Source of the DNA: Myotis daubentonii
Lineage: Eukaryota > Chordata > Mammalia > Chiroptera > Vespertilionidae
Assembly: GCF_963259705.1 (NCBI RefSeq)
Contig: NC_081850.1
Coordinates: forward strand, 35,077,892 to 35,141,891
Direction: 5' to 3'
Length of the DNA stretch: 64,000 nucleotides
A model generated the notes under the pieces. It saw nothing but the letters and a program-made list of their open reading frames with translations, did not search any database and had not been told where the DNA came from. Both the position numbers and the translations under genes were made by a program. This document shows positions 13,827 through 23,661 of the stretch, piece by piece (position 1 is the stretch's first letter; each line of letters opens with the position of its first letter).

Positions 13827-13908
13827 CTGCTCCGGTGGCGTCGCTCTCCCCGGGCGCCCAGCACAGCGCGAGCAGCAGCCCGAGCGCCCAGAGCGCGGAC
13901 GTGCCCAT
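13827..13908 (-). CDS. VLDLR: VLDLR coding exon 1 (start codon and signal peptide)
   Basis: The minus strand reads ATG at 13908-13906 in a strong Kozak context (GGCACCATGG). It encodes 27 residues plus the first base of a split Gly codon, starting [10 protein letters not shown] and continuing [17 protein letters not shown]. This is the VLDLR signal peptide: a short N-terminus, a leucine-rich hydrophobic core and a small-residue cleavage region. The donor GTAAGT lies at 13826-13821. Joining to 1626 gives Gly-Arg-Lys-Ala-Lys-Cys, which restores the VLDLR frame. Compared with human as I recall it, a Trp in the hydrophobic core is Gly here and an Arg is Gly. I chose this start because the leader, splice site and Kozak sequence all agree. 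The gene continues to the left, beyond the window. Confidence 0.97.
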
Positions 13909-13936
13909 GGTGCCCGCCTGGATGGTGCCGCTGCTG

Positions 13937-13954
13937 CCGCCGCCGCCGCCGCCG
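13937..13954 (-). repeat. (CGG)6 triplet repeat in VLDLR 5' leader
   Basis: Six perfect CCG units on the plus strand (CGG in the transcript) lie 29-46 bases upstream of the ATG, flanked by two CTG units on the exon side. The human VLDLR leader carries a length-polymorphic CGG repeat at the corresponding place, so the position is conserved. Confidence 0.9.
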
Positions 13955-14124
13955 TTTGCTCCGCACAACAAGTTACCAGCCTTTCGGAAAGGAGGAAGGA
14001 GTTGGGGGCAGGGAGAGAGGAGGGGAAAGGAGGAGGGGAAGGAGTTAGAAGGGGGGAAAGGGAGCTGGGGAGTAGAGGACACCCCCTCTCCTACAACTTG
14101 CACAATTTCCTCCCCACCTGCTGG

Positions 14125-14154
14125 CCCACCCACCCTCCCACCCACCCACCTCCC
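14125..14154 (-). promoter_or_regulatory. G-quadruplex-prone G-tract run
   Basis: The minus strand has at least five GGG tracts separated by one- to two-base loops, within 30 bases and about 217-246 bases upstream of the VLDLR ATG. It can also be read as overlapping GGGTGGG (Sp/KLF-type) boxes. Depending on the start site it lies in the promoter or the RNA leader. Confidence 0.6.
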
Positions 14155-14737
14155 AGGGCTGCAGCAGCAGTGCAAGCCGAGCCTGTGGGCAGAAATAATG
14201 CAGGCGCTGCAGGAGAGGGGAGGGTGCGGGAGAGAAGGGGAGGGAGGGAGAGGGGGTGGGGAGTCGAGAACCAAGAAGACCGAAGAGAGAGGAGCCCGCA
14301 GCCGAGCACCCACTGCTGGAGCTAGGGGTGAGGAGCGAGGAGGGGTCAGCAGGGGGAGTGGTCAGCAGGGCGGCGGGGCGGGGGGAGAGGTATTCAGCCC
14401 TCCTTTCTCATTGATGCGCTGGTCTCCTAAGGTGCCTGTGCCTGGGGGGTGTGAGTGTGTGTGCGCGAGTGTGAGCATGCGGGCGCGAGTGGCCGTAGCC
14501 GTAGCCTTGGCCGTGGCCGCCGCTGCCACCGGGACTGCTCCCGGGGCCGGTTGCTCCGCACGTCCCCCTGAGCTCACGGGGGCCCGGAGCGGCTGCTGGT
14601 TGGTTCTCCGGAAGCCCGCGCCTCCAATCCTAGATGCCTGTCCTAATTTCCTGATCCAGGGAACCTGCCGCCGCAGCAACTGTGCGCTCCCTACAGTCAT
14701 TACTGACTGTACCCTCCCAGCAGCCGCCAACAGTAAA

Positions 14738-14780
14738 TGCAGCAGCGGCCGCAGCAGCAGCTGGGGCAGCAGCAGCAGTT
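14738..14780. repeat. Imperfect (CAG)n run upstream of VLDLR promoter
   Basis: CAGCAGCGGCCGCAGCAGCAGC is followed, after a short gap, by GCAGCAGCAGCAG, at the edge of the CpG block. It is interrupted and short. Confidence 0.8.
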
Positions 14781-14799
14781 AACGCTGATGCAACGATTG

Positions 14800-16310
14800 C
14801 TGCTATTGCCACCGCCTTTCCACTAACGCGGCTTGCAGCTTCCAGGGGGCAATACCCATCTCTCTACCACCCTCTCCTGCGCCCCAGAGAGAGACTGGTA
14901 ATGTGAGGCTGGTGGGTAGCATCTTTCTCTGGCCTCTGCTTCCCACGTGAGTGAAAGTGGTCAAGAGAAGGGGGTCCAAACGTGTGGGCTGCCCTGATGT
15001 GGGGTTCGGGATGTCTGTCTCAATTGCACGCCGAGATGCCATGTTTGCTAAAAAATGTGTCTTTAAGTGTGTGAGAGTGTGGGTGAGAGCGTGCAGGTTG
15101 TGGCTTGTCCCCTGTATAGAACCAGACTAAAATAACCCAGGGAAATTGTCACAGCAGCCCCGCATTCTCTCATCAACATTAGAGTTAATTGCTAATTGCA
15201 CAGAATGATAGTTTGAGGGCCTGTAATTAAAAGCTTAACTTTTTCTTGTTTGGGGGAGGGGAAGCACACACGTTTATTTTTCCTGATGTAGTTTGTAATA
15301 TTCAATTACATGGCCCAGGGACGGAAAAAAGGAGCAAAGGCATGACTTCTCTAAAGGATGGATTCTTTTTGTGCCTGGCAGTACCGAGTCCACGTGAAAT
15401 GCTTTTTGGGCACTTGAGTTTTCTTACACAGTTTCCCCTGCTGTGATCTGTTAGACATAACAGGACACAGTGGGCACACCGAGCTGTTTTACTGTCTTCA
15501 ATAAAGAGTTTATGCTTTTTAAAAAGTTGTTTTTATCACGAATGCTCAAACTCCACTGATTTCAATAGGACCGCGCTCTGGCTCTATTCTGTTGTTGAGA
15601 TGGGAAGTGGTGGGCACTGCCTAGCTGTATTCTCCTTGTTCTGGTTCTCCTGGGCATTTGTCAAGGCTAGTTGTCAGGTGGGATGTTTATTAGCAACTTA
15701 CTGTGTCCAGGAGACAAAGAGGATAGGAAAATTCCAGAAGGACACACTTTGGTAGGACCAGAGGTTATCCACATAGTGACTAATGCCCATGAAAGGGCTT
15801 CAGTCTATGTGTGTATCGGTGGGGTCTTGCACAGCAGCTCATTCTGAATGCTATTTTGCCCACCCCATGTTTACATGTTTGAGACCTACAGCAGCCACAC
15901 ACATGTTGCATGTGAAACTGATTTCAAATTTGTTTTATGCCATTTAGTAGTGAAAATGCATGGAGGTACTACGAGTATTCACTTACTGGGCATTACAGTG
16001 TGATGGTAAAACCTTAGGTGCATAGCACCTTCAGTATTCTCGGGATTCTGAAAGAGCATCTGGTAATGAACTGTGGCCTTCGTAGGAATAGACACAATAT
16101 TAATAAACAGTCGTATGGCTTGTTTTTAATATTTTACTCAGAGACAAATGTGTATGACAAGTTAAACATTGATATGGTATAACAAGGCATACTTGACAAA
16201 CATATCTTATGCTTTCTATCTCTCCAAGGGATACAAATAAACTGTTGGTGAATTTAGCTGCTGCTCTATGCTCAGTCCCATAGCTTTTTTGTTGAATCAA
16301 AGGGGAGCAT
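14800..16310. other. VLDLR upstream flank, no recognised repeat
   Basis: Unique-looking sequence just upstream of the promoter. The AT-rich part at 15140-15240 has several TAATT/ATTA homeodomain-type cores (AGTTAATTGCTAATTGC, TGTAATTAAAAGC). A proximal regulatory role is possible but unproven. Confidence 0.5.
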
Positions 16311-16314
16311 AACT

Positions 16315-16400
16315 TTTGACTCTGACTCTGATTGGCTGTGTAACTTGGGAAAATCATTGTGCATCTCTGTGCCTGCCTTTGACCTGTAAAGTGAAAAGAA
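16315..16400 (+). repeat. MIR core fragment
   Basis: GGCTGTGTAACTTGGGAAAATCATTGTGC, then CCTTTGACCTGTAAAGTG, follows the MIR core. Confidence 0.6.
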
Positions 16401-16639
16401 GACCACAACATATCAAAGTTCTCTGTGGCCTCAAAGTATCAGCTCTCTATAAAGTACTGGTTTTTAGAAGAATAGGTTTATAAGGAGGAATGCATTTGAT
16501 TAATATAGAAAATAACTGAATGACCAAAAAGATAAATGTATCATGAGTGGAGTCTAGTGTGGTTGAACTAACTGGGGTTAGAGAGATTCAGAAGCCTCCA
16601 GGGAAGTCCATAGGCAATCCCATTCTTCCCACAATCCAC

Positions 16640-16735
16640 CACATTTATTTATTTGTTGGAGGAATATGCACTGAGCATCCCTGAAGGGCAGGCAGGCACT
16701 GTGCTAGGCAGTGGGCATGTGGAGATGCTAACCCC
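16640..16735 (-). repeat. L2 3'-end fragment
   Basis: TTTATTTATTTGTTGGAGG is followed by ACTGAGCATCCC and GCAGGCACTGTGCTAGGCAGTGGG, the reversed L2 tail. Confidence 0.6.
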
Positions 16736-16894
16736 AGGAAGTTCACACAGGATCTGGTGGGGGAGGCAGAGAAGTGGCAATTACACTACCCTATGCACAG
16801 CACAAGGATGCTCCAAGTGTTATAAGATTCCAGGGGGGAAGCAGCTAAGCCGGCTGGGGGCAAGGGTAACAGGAGAGGCTTTCTAGAGCACTTG

Positions 16895-17138
16895 TCTCCA
16901 AGCAACTCCAATTCTTCTTACTGCTGGACACATGACAGGATTGTACTTCCTGGCCTCCTCATGGTTGGGTGGGGCTGAGAGATTAATTTTGGCCAGTTAT
17001 TTGTGAGCAGCAGTTACAGGGTGCCACTTGCAGACTGGAACATAGTTCTCCACTTTCTGCCTGTCTCTGGCAACGATCACAGAGGGTAGAAATTAGCAAG
17101 TGGTCACTGGCCTGTGTTGTATGATCTGTCAAAAAGAA

Positions 17139-17194
<56 letters not shown>

Positions 17195-17391
17195 TTGTGC
17201 CGAGAGAGAAGACTATGCAACAGGAACCGTATGTTGCTCACAAATTCTAACATATTTACCATCTTTGTCTCTAGAGAAAACAAAAAATTCTCACTGACCC
17301 CTAACACAGAGTGAGTGAGAAATAAACCCTTTTTTTCCCATCTATTGAGTTTTTGTAACCTCAGCATGACCTAGCATCAACCTGACTGATG
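16895..17391 (+). repeat. Ancient MaLR-type LTR split by (GT)n
   Basis: The left part carries TTCCTGGCCTCCTCATGGTTGG and TTTTGGCCAGTTATTTGTGAGCAG. The right part carries GAGTGAGAAATAAACCC and ends CAACCTGACTGATG, as in old MaLR LTRs. The AATAAA at 17320 would be the LTR poly(A) signal. The subfamily is not determined. Confidence 0.5.
17141..17192. repeat. (GT)n microsatellite
   Basis: 26 uninterrupted GT units inside the old LTR. Confidence 0.98.
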
Positions 17392-17504
17392 TAGGGGGTG
17401 AAGGAGGAAGGGAAGCAAAAGAGTATCAAATATTAAAGAAAATGCAAGGGATTCAGGAATGCTCACTGGTGGGAAGTGAGGCAGAAGACAGGCAAGGACT
17501 AGAT

Positions 17505-17710
17505 CAGGGGTCCTCAAACTACAGCCCGCGGGCCACATGCAAATACAAATATTACATTTGTTCCCACTTTGTTTTTTTACTTCAAAATAAGATATGTGCA
17601 GTGTGCATATGAATTTGTTCATAGTTTTTTTTTTTTAAACTATAGTCCGGCCCTCCAACGGTCTGAGGGACAGTGAACTGGCCCCTGTTTAAAAAGTTTG
17701 AGGACCCCTG
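17505..17710 (-). mobile_element. Non-autonomous hAT (GGGGTCCTCAAACT family)
   Basis: The TIRs are CAGGGGTCCTCAAACT and AGTTTGAGGACCCCTG-like. The perfect 8-bp duplication GACTAGAT lies at 17497-17504 and 17711-17718. Orientation is assigned relative to the copies at 19860 and 23006, of which this is the inverse. Confidence 0.92.
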
Positions 17711-18394
17711 GACTAGATGATATGGATATTTAAATGTCATGCTGACACTTTGGACTTCATCCCATAGGCCATGATGAGGACTTGTGATCATTTTTTCTTA
17801 ATTATAAAAAAATTTATTAAGTTATGCAATTTATTATAAAATACAGAGAAAAATAAAATTTTAAAAGCATACTTTCAATACCCAGAGATATGAACATACT
17901 TTATTTCTTTCCTTTTAAAAATGTATTTAATTTTGTCCTCAAGTCACAGAATTATATTGACATTATTATAATTGGTACAGTTATGGCTCTATTTATTTAA
18001 TTATTTGTTAATTTACTTTTGTAAATTAAAAAAATATATATCCATGAGCCCACTAGTAGAGCCCAAGAAGTGGAATATTCACAGTAAGACATCCACCAAG
18101 GTGCTTCTCCACATAGGCATCTCCTACCCTTCGCCTCTGAAGGAAGCCGCTGTTGTGATGGATTTGATCAGAGGCCAGACCTCCAGTGTGTTTTATAAAG
18201 TTCACTCTGTCAGTGGTATGAAGGGTGATTTATTTGGGAAGCAGAGTAGAATAAGACTAGAGGAAGGACAGATAGAAACTCTGGTGGTGAGGGAACACAT
18301 AAAGAAAGGAGGGGAAGAAGCTATTGGCAACCAAAAATGTTCATGTAACTCCTTCATGAGTTTTTCTCCCCAGTCCTATGGGTGTATCTCTTAG

Positions 18395-18570
18395 AACAGT
18401 GTTTTCCAGACATGCACAGTCCATAAGAATCTCTGGTCATGTCTGCTGAGAGCACAGATTCCCAGGTTCTCCCTCAGAGACCCTGATTCTGTGGGTCGAG
18501 GGCAGTGCCCAAGAAGCTGTGTGTGTGACCTGACCACAGATGAGTCTTCGGGTTAGCCATGACTAAGAAA
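18395..18570 (+). repeat. MER5A-like ancient hAT fragment
   Basis: CATAAGAATCTCTGG, then CACAGATTCCCAGG and CCTGATTCTGTGGGTC, follows MER5A order with heavy decay. Confidence 0.5.
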
Positions 18571-18972
18571 CTTTCTTAGAGAATTCTTCTTGAATGCAGT
18601 TTTAACTACCATGTAGCTTTCTTCTCTCAAATATGTGTATATTTACTTGTCCAATTTCTCCATAAAAAATGCTAAGGTTAATGTTGGGCTTTTTTCTTAA
18701 GTTCTATAAACTAATAAATATGGGCAGCAGAAGTAATCTTCAAGCCAATTTGTTAGTTTGAAGCACTGATTAATGTGTTTTCTATGCCATAGCCTCACCA
18801 TAGGAACTAGGAAGTGAAATGAACTGTCCCCTTCTGAAGATGTCCCCTTCTGAAGTAGTTGCCGGCAACTTCCCAGGCCTCCATGTCATCATTTTCTAAT
18901 TGTGTGGCAACTCAGTGAAATGAGTGGGATTTTCCCCACTTTGGATTCCCTGGGGAGGACCTGATGCTCTAA

Positions 18973-19165
18973 CCAGTGGATCACACACTTCAGTTTTCAT
19001 AGGAATCACCTGGAAGGCTTGTGAAAACACAGATTATTGGGCTCCACCCCAAGAGTTTCTGATTCACCAGGTCCAGAAGGGGGCCCAAGAATTTATATTT
19101 CTAAGAAGTCCTCAGGTGATGTTGATGTCATTGGTCAGGGAATACACGTTGAGAACCACTCTTTT
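18973..19165 (+). repeat. MER5A
   Basis: It contains CATAGGAATCACCTGGAAGGCTTGTG, GGGCTCCACCCC and TTTCTGATTCACCAGGTCC, then TCAGGTGATGTTGATG, and ends GTTGAGAACCACT. Confidence 0.85.
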
Positions 19166-19199
19166 AAACCCACCAGTATAACTTCCTCCCTCAGCCACT

Positions 19200-19605
19200 G
19201 TGATTGATTCATGGGCCTCAATCAGTCTGCCTGTGGTCTTCTGGGCACACTGATTGGCGATTTCAGCCCTTAGCACATTACCCAAGTCGGTCCAGTTACA
19301 GTGAAGCTCAGGGCTTTGGCTTGATTAGAAAGGCACTTCTAAGCAATGTGGTGTATGGATATCAGGCCAGAAGTGTTGTAGCCATTGTGCCCCCAGGAAG
19401 GAAGCCAATTTGAAGACTGACTCACTCATAGAGAAGAGGAGGCTGAGAGAATCAGAGAAATGGCATCCAAATTGAGCCCAGGTTAGCTTCTCCTGAAAGC
19501 TGCCATTCAGCAGAGCTTCTCAGTTACCTGAGCCAGTACATTCCTTTTGTTGCTTAAGCCAGTTTGGTTTGAGTTTTCTGTTACCTGCTACCTAACTGAC
19601 ACAGG
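19200..19605 (+). repeat. Ancient LTR-like repeat
   Basis: The right end (ATTCCTTTTGTTGCTTAAGCC, then TTTTCTGTTACCTGCTACC) has the form of old LTR tails with a poly(A)-proximal block. The left part is too diverged to name. Confidence 0.4.
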
Positions 19606-19859
19606 TGCCCTCTTGAGGGATATAATATGCTTACTGTAGGCATTGAGCAAAACACATGTGGCCATCCATCCAATGGGAATAACATGCCTGACCCCTCCTG
19701 GAGAGTATTCAGAAGAGGCATGTAGGTATTAGTAAGGACTGTCTTAAACAATTGCTTTCTTCTGCATGCTGGCAGGGTCAACACTCACTCCTACTTCTAC
19801 CCCAACTCAAACGTGCAATGAGGACTTACTACTAATGAACCCTTATTGAGGGTCTGATC

Positions 19860-20062
19860 CAGGGGTCCTCAAACTTTTTAAACAGGGGGCCAGTTCACTG
19901 TCCCTCAGACCGTTGGAGGGCCGGACTATAGTTAAAAAAACAACAACTATAAACAAATTCCTATGCACACTGCACATATCTTATTTTGAAGTAAAAAAAC
20001 AAAATGGGAATACAATATTTGTATTTGCATGTGGCCTGCGGGCCGTAGTTTGAGGACCCCTG
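19860..20062 (+). mobile_element. Non-autonomous hAT (GGGGTCCTCAAACT family)
   Basis: It begins CAGGGGTCCTCAAACTTTTTA and ends TTTGAGGACCCCTG, with the body CCGTTGGAGGGCCGGACTATAG shared with 17505 and 23006. The flanks share TCTGATC with a one-base offset, so the target duplication is slightly eroded. Confidence 0.9.
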
Positions 20063-20220
20063 GCTCTGATCTAATAAGAATATGTTTTTTGAAACCCCCA
20101 AGTCCAAAACTATTTTGCAGACTGTTTTTGAGCAATTTAAGAAAGAAAAATATGGTCAAATATGGTAAAGAGTTTATGGCTTGAGTGAAACTTCAAAATG
20201 AGTTGAGTATGAGGTTAGTC

Positions 20221-21344
20221 CAGTGGTTCCCAGCTGGAGCAGTTATGTCCCCAGTTGTCCCAAGCATCTGGGGTGTTTATCCAATGCCTCCCTTTAGATA
20301 AACTTTAACCGTGCAGGTGTTGGGACATTCAAGTAGTTGCTAGCAAAGAGGTTGCTCTACGCAAGCAGGACCAAGGGCAGGCCTAGGACCGAAAAGACCA
20401 AAAACCTTAATTTCAGTTTCAAGCATACGCAAAACAATTCAATTAACGGCCGGAGGAATTACACCACATAAAACATATGCAGTTGCAAATCACACATCGC
20501 TTTATTACTCATAAAAGTTCCTGATGCTGCAGGTAGAGGCTTAACTGGATCTCGGTGGTGCTTTCCTCTGGGGTCCGGCAGTTGGACTGGTCCGGTCGGG
20601 ATGCAGGGGGCCAGCGTTCCCCAGAGAGCTTGGTCGCGACTTGATTGGGGGGTAGGGGGGTACTAGCCGTTCTTCTGTCATCTGGCAGGGAGTGGAGCGT
20701 GGAGCGGCACAGTGTGACGGCGATTGCCGGACTGGCAAAAGGATGTGCCTTTGTGGCTGTCTGGACAGGCGAGCACTGTTGGCTGGTCAAGACCCGTTTC
20801 TAAAGCCTGTTCGTACCCGCAGCAGTTCAGGTGGCTATCAATGAATTACGTCAATGCATACATGTTAATCTTAACAGGGCGAGGGGCTACACGTGGTTAT
20901 CAATCAGGGTATGCACTCGTAGATGCATATCTGGGGAAAGTACATCCCTCACACATATGGCTATCATAGCAAGTCACTCTAAGTCAGTAATCGAAGATCA
21001 AATCCTTATCTATGGGATACACATGCTTCAGGGCAGTGGGGAATGTGTCCTTAACATCACGCTTTAGGTTTCAGGAAAGTTAACTCAAACATTTTAAAAC
21101 CTTTTTAACATTTTTAGACATTTTAAAACTTTTTTTAAACATTTCTATATTTTACTACAACACCAGTGAACATTTAGTAATGTCTTGAGACATTTTTAGT
21201 GTCCGTGCCTTGGGGAAGGTATTCCTGGCATTTAGGCAGTAGAGGCCAGGGCTGCTGTTGAATATCCCACCGTGCACAGGGAAGTCCCCACAACAAAGAG
21301 ATATTTGGTCCAAAGTGTCAGTGCTGCCACAGTTGAGACATCCT
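20221..21344 (+). repeat. MER20 hAT, split by a solo LTR
   Basis: The left part (20221-20255) begins CAGTGGTTCCCAGC. The right part (21163-21344) has the MER20 body: AATGTCTTGAGACATTTTTAG, GGCAGTAGAGGCCAGGGCTGCTG, CCCCACAACAAAGAG. Removing the insertion and one CCAGT copy restores a continuous MER20. Confidence 0.88.
20256..21162 (-). mobile_element. Solo LTR inserted in MER20
   Basis: This 907-bp segment has TG...CA ends and a 5-bp duplication CCAGT at 20251-20255 and 21163-21167, inside MER20. An AATAAA on the minus strand near 20500 supports minus orientation. There is no internal retroviral gene, so it is a solo LTR. The 5-bp duplication fits a class I or class III ERV; I do not recognise the family. 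Its CpG content is higher than the flanks, which suggests it is younger than the MER20. Confidence 0.8.
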
Positions 21345-22524
21345 GGTCTAGACTTATGAGAAGTTAGATGATTTTCGTAATGTGTGAGCTTTCTGGCTGG
21401 AGAAGGGTAGGGGTACATTGTTTGGAACTCAGATGGCCCAGTAAAAAGATGGTCTCTTTCTGAACAACGAAAGCATCAGGGCAGTGGGTCCATCCACAGA
21501 CCTGGGAGATGTGAAGCAAACCACAAACAGTTTACAATTAAACTGAAGTAGCCCCATAGAGGACACCTACGTTCTGGTTGCCTTGTGAACTCATTGGTGT
21601 CCTTTAGTTTTGCAAAGTGTTGCGTTGTGTTTGGCTTGTTTTTCTATGAGGAATAAAGCACTGGACCAATTCTCTTTTACTTTCCAGAAACTCTGATAAT
21701 TAATCCCTATGATTTTTGGCCCCAAACTTGATTGTTCTCATTTGTCATAAATGTGATTTGCAGTGGTTTTGGAATGGAAAGCTAGAGCATTTAAAACACT
21801 CTTATAACAGGAGTTTCTATGGACATGGAGGTTGTGTGGCCCCTACTGGGCTAGCTAAGTATAGGTGCATTTTTTGACATAAGAACTTGAATTTGCAAGT
21901 TATGAGTGATGCAGTAGGTATCATTTAACTATGAAATTTCCATTTTCAAATGCTTAGTTTTGTGGGAGTGGTTAGTGGATGTATCTAACGCTTTCTTACT
22001 GTATGGTTTACTTTTATCTTATGCTATTGCTCACACTCCTTGAAAGGCCGAGTTTCTGAATGAATATGCGTCCTTCTAACCTGGCTCTTTGGGAAGGTCT
22101 TGTCGTCACATCCATTAATTGTTTTAGAAACACATTAACGAGGTGCTGCAATGCTAATAATAGTCATAGCTAGAATGGGCGGAGAGTCCCAACTCTCGAG
22201 CCTGCCTTTAGGGTTTAATGGTGGGGTGAAGGAGGTGCAAGTAATTCAGGATTGTTGGAAGGTAGATTGGCGTAAGGTGGGAGGACAAGTGCATAAGGTA
22301 TTTGAATACAGTTTGGATTTGTATCTAATAAACAGTTACTAAGCCACCAAAAGTTTTTGATCAAGGGACAGTGAGATCAGATATGTGTACTTATAAGTAT
22401 GACTCTCTGAGAAGGTTATTATGTTTGTACACGGTCTGGAAGGCACCAGGTGGTACCTGCAAGCCTTCGTGCATTGAATTAATGCTGAGAGGCAGTGTAA
22501 GTTAACGGTTAGGAGAGAAAGTGC

Positions 22525-23292
22525 TGCCCCTATGTTCATTGCAGTGTTATTTACAATAGCCAAGATATGGAAACAGCCCAGGGGCGCGTCAATAGATGAG
22601 TGGATATGTATGAATATTACTCATAAAAAGAGAATGAAATCTTACCATTTCTGACAGCATGCGTGGACCTAGAGGGTATTATGATAAGTGAAATGAGTCA
22701 GTCAGGAAAAGACAAGTACCATATGATTTCACTTATGTGTGGAGTCTAAAGAACAAAATAAACGAACAGACAAAATAAAAGCAGACTCATAGATATAGAG
22801 AACAGACTGATAGCTGCCAGAGGGGAGAGGGGTTGGGGGACGGGGTGAAAAATGAGGAGGGGATAAGAAGTACACATTAGTAGTTACAAAATAATCACGG
22901 GGATGTAAAGTACAGCATAAGCAATAATGCGATAACTATATATGGTGACAGGTGGGTACTGGAAATATTGGGGGAACACTTTGTAAAGTATATGATGGTC
23001 TAAAGCAGGGGTCCTCAAACTTTTTAAACAGGGGGCCAGTTCACTGTCCCTCAGACCGTTGGAGGGCCGGACTATAGTTAAAAAAAAAAACTATGAACAA
23101 ATTCCTGTGCACACTGCACATATCTTATTTTGAAGTAAAAAACCAAAACGGGAACAAATACAATATTTGTATTTGCGTGTGACCCGCGGGCCATAGTTTG
23201 AGGACCCCCGGTCTAAAACCACTATGCCATACACCTGGAGCTAATACAAAACAATATTAAATGTAAACTGTAATAGAAAAATAAAATTAAAA
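22525..23292 (+). repeat. L1 ORF2 end and 3' UTR, split by a hAT
   Basis: CAGTGTTATTTACAATAGCC and ATATGGAAACAGCCCAG encode the conserved L1 ORF2 C-terminal stretch. It runs on through CATATGATTTCACTTATGTG, AGACTCATAGATATAGAGAAC and CTGGAGCTAATACAAAACAAT to an A-rich end. Confidence 0.85.
23006..23210 (+). mobile_element. Non-autonomous hAT (GGGGTCCTCAAACT family) inside an L1 tail
   Basis: It has the same body as 19860. The 8-bp duplication GTCTAAAG/GTCTAAAA lies at 22998-23005 and 23211-23218 and interrupts the L1 sequence. Confidence 0.93.
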
Positions 23293-23295
23293 AAA

Positions 23296-23470
23296 AGAAA
23301 GAGAAGGTGCTGGAGCCAGTCTTCCTGGATTCAAAGCCTGGTTCCCTCACTTACTCACTGATATTTTAGGCACGTTATTTAACCTCTCTCTGTGTCTCAG
23401 GTTTTTCACCTGGAAAATGATCAGAAGTGCCTGTAATAAATGCTCAGGAATTGTTAGCTCCTATTGTTAA
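23296..23470 (+). repeat. MIR SINE
   Basis: GGAGCCAGTCTTCCTGGATTC, then GGCACGTTATTTAACCTCTC and GTCTCAGGTTTTTCACCTGG, then TAAATGCTCAGGAATTG, spans most of MIR. Confidence 0.8.
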
Positions 23471-23661
23471 TAATAATGACATTTAGTATTGTTGTTATCA
23501 GCAGGCATCCTATAAAAGATAAGCAAGGAAGCTACAGGTATGGGCCCAGGATTAGAAAACCAGAAGGCAGTGGTTCTGCACTCTGCCCGCAAATTAAAAT
23601 TCCCAGGAGAGCTTTTAAGACTGTCAACACTGGAATTCTTCCCTGCTAGTGTTCCAGAATG

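Larger units (their letters stand above)
13909..14310 (-). promoter_or_regulatory. VLDLR: VLDLR 5' leader and core promoter region (TSS not defined)
   Basis: This GC-rich stretch lies directly upstream of the VLDLR start codon. It contains the CGG repeat (13937-13954) found in the human VLDLR leader. Further up are purine-rich tracts (13985-14070, 14215-14290) and a GGGTGGG-rich run (14125-14154). I see no TATA box at a useful place on the minus strand, so initiation is probably dispersed, as is usual for CpG-island promoters. The outer limit is a guess based on the few-hundred-base human leader; the sequence alone does not give the transcription start. Confidence 0.6.
12290..14800. promoter_or_regulatory. 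CpG-rich island spanning VLDLR promoter, exon 1 and proximal intron 1
   Basis: G+C and CpG are clearly raised over about 2.5 kb compared with the AT-rich flanks. CpG clusters are seen at 12420-12480, 12700-12960, 13100-13480, 13750-13970 and 14370-14640. The block includes GC boxes near 14367-14390 and a consensus CCAAT box in a GC context at 12458-12462. It carries the VLDLR promoter on the minus strand and could also drive plus-strand transcription: in human, the antisense lncRNA VLDLR-AS1 starts near here, from memory. Long open frames in this block arise from its base composition. Confidence 0.8.

Noticed and set aside
13589..14782. 397-codon plus-strand open frame across the VLDLR promoter
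   Set aside because: It is antisense to VLDLR exon 1 and its leader and lies in CpG-rich DNA where stop codons are rare. The translation is low-complexity Gly/Ser/Pro/Arg with no known domain, and overlapping frames are open too.
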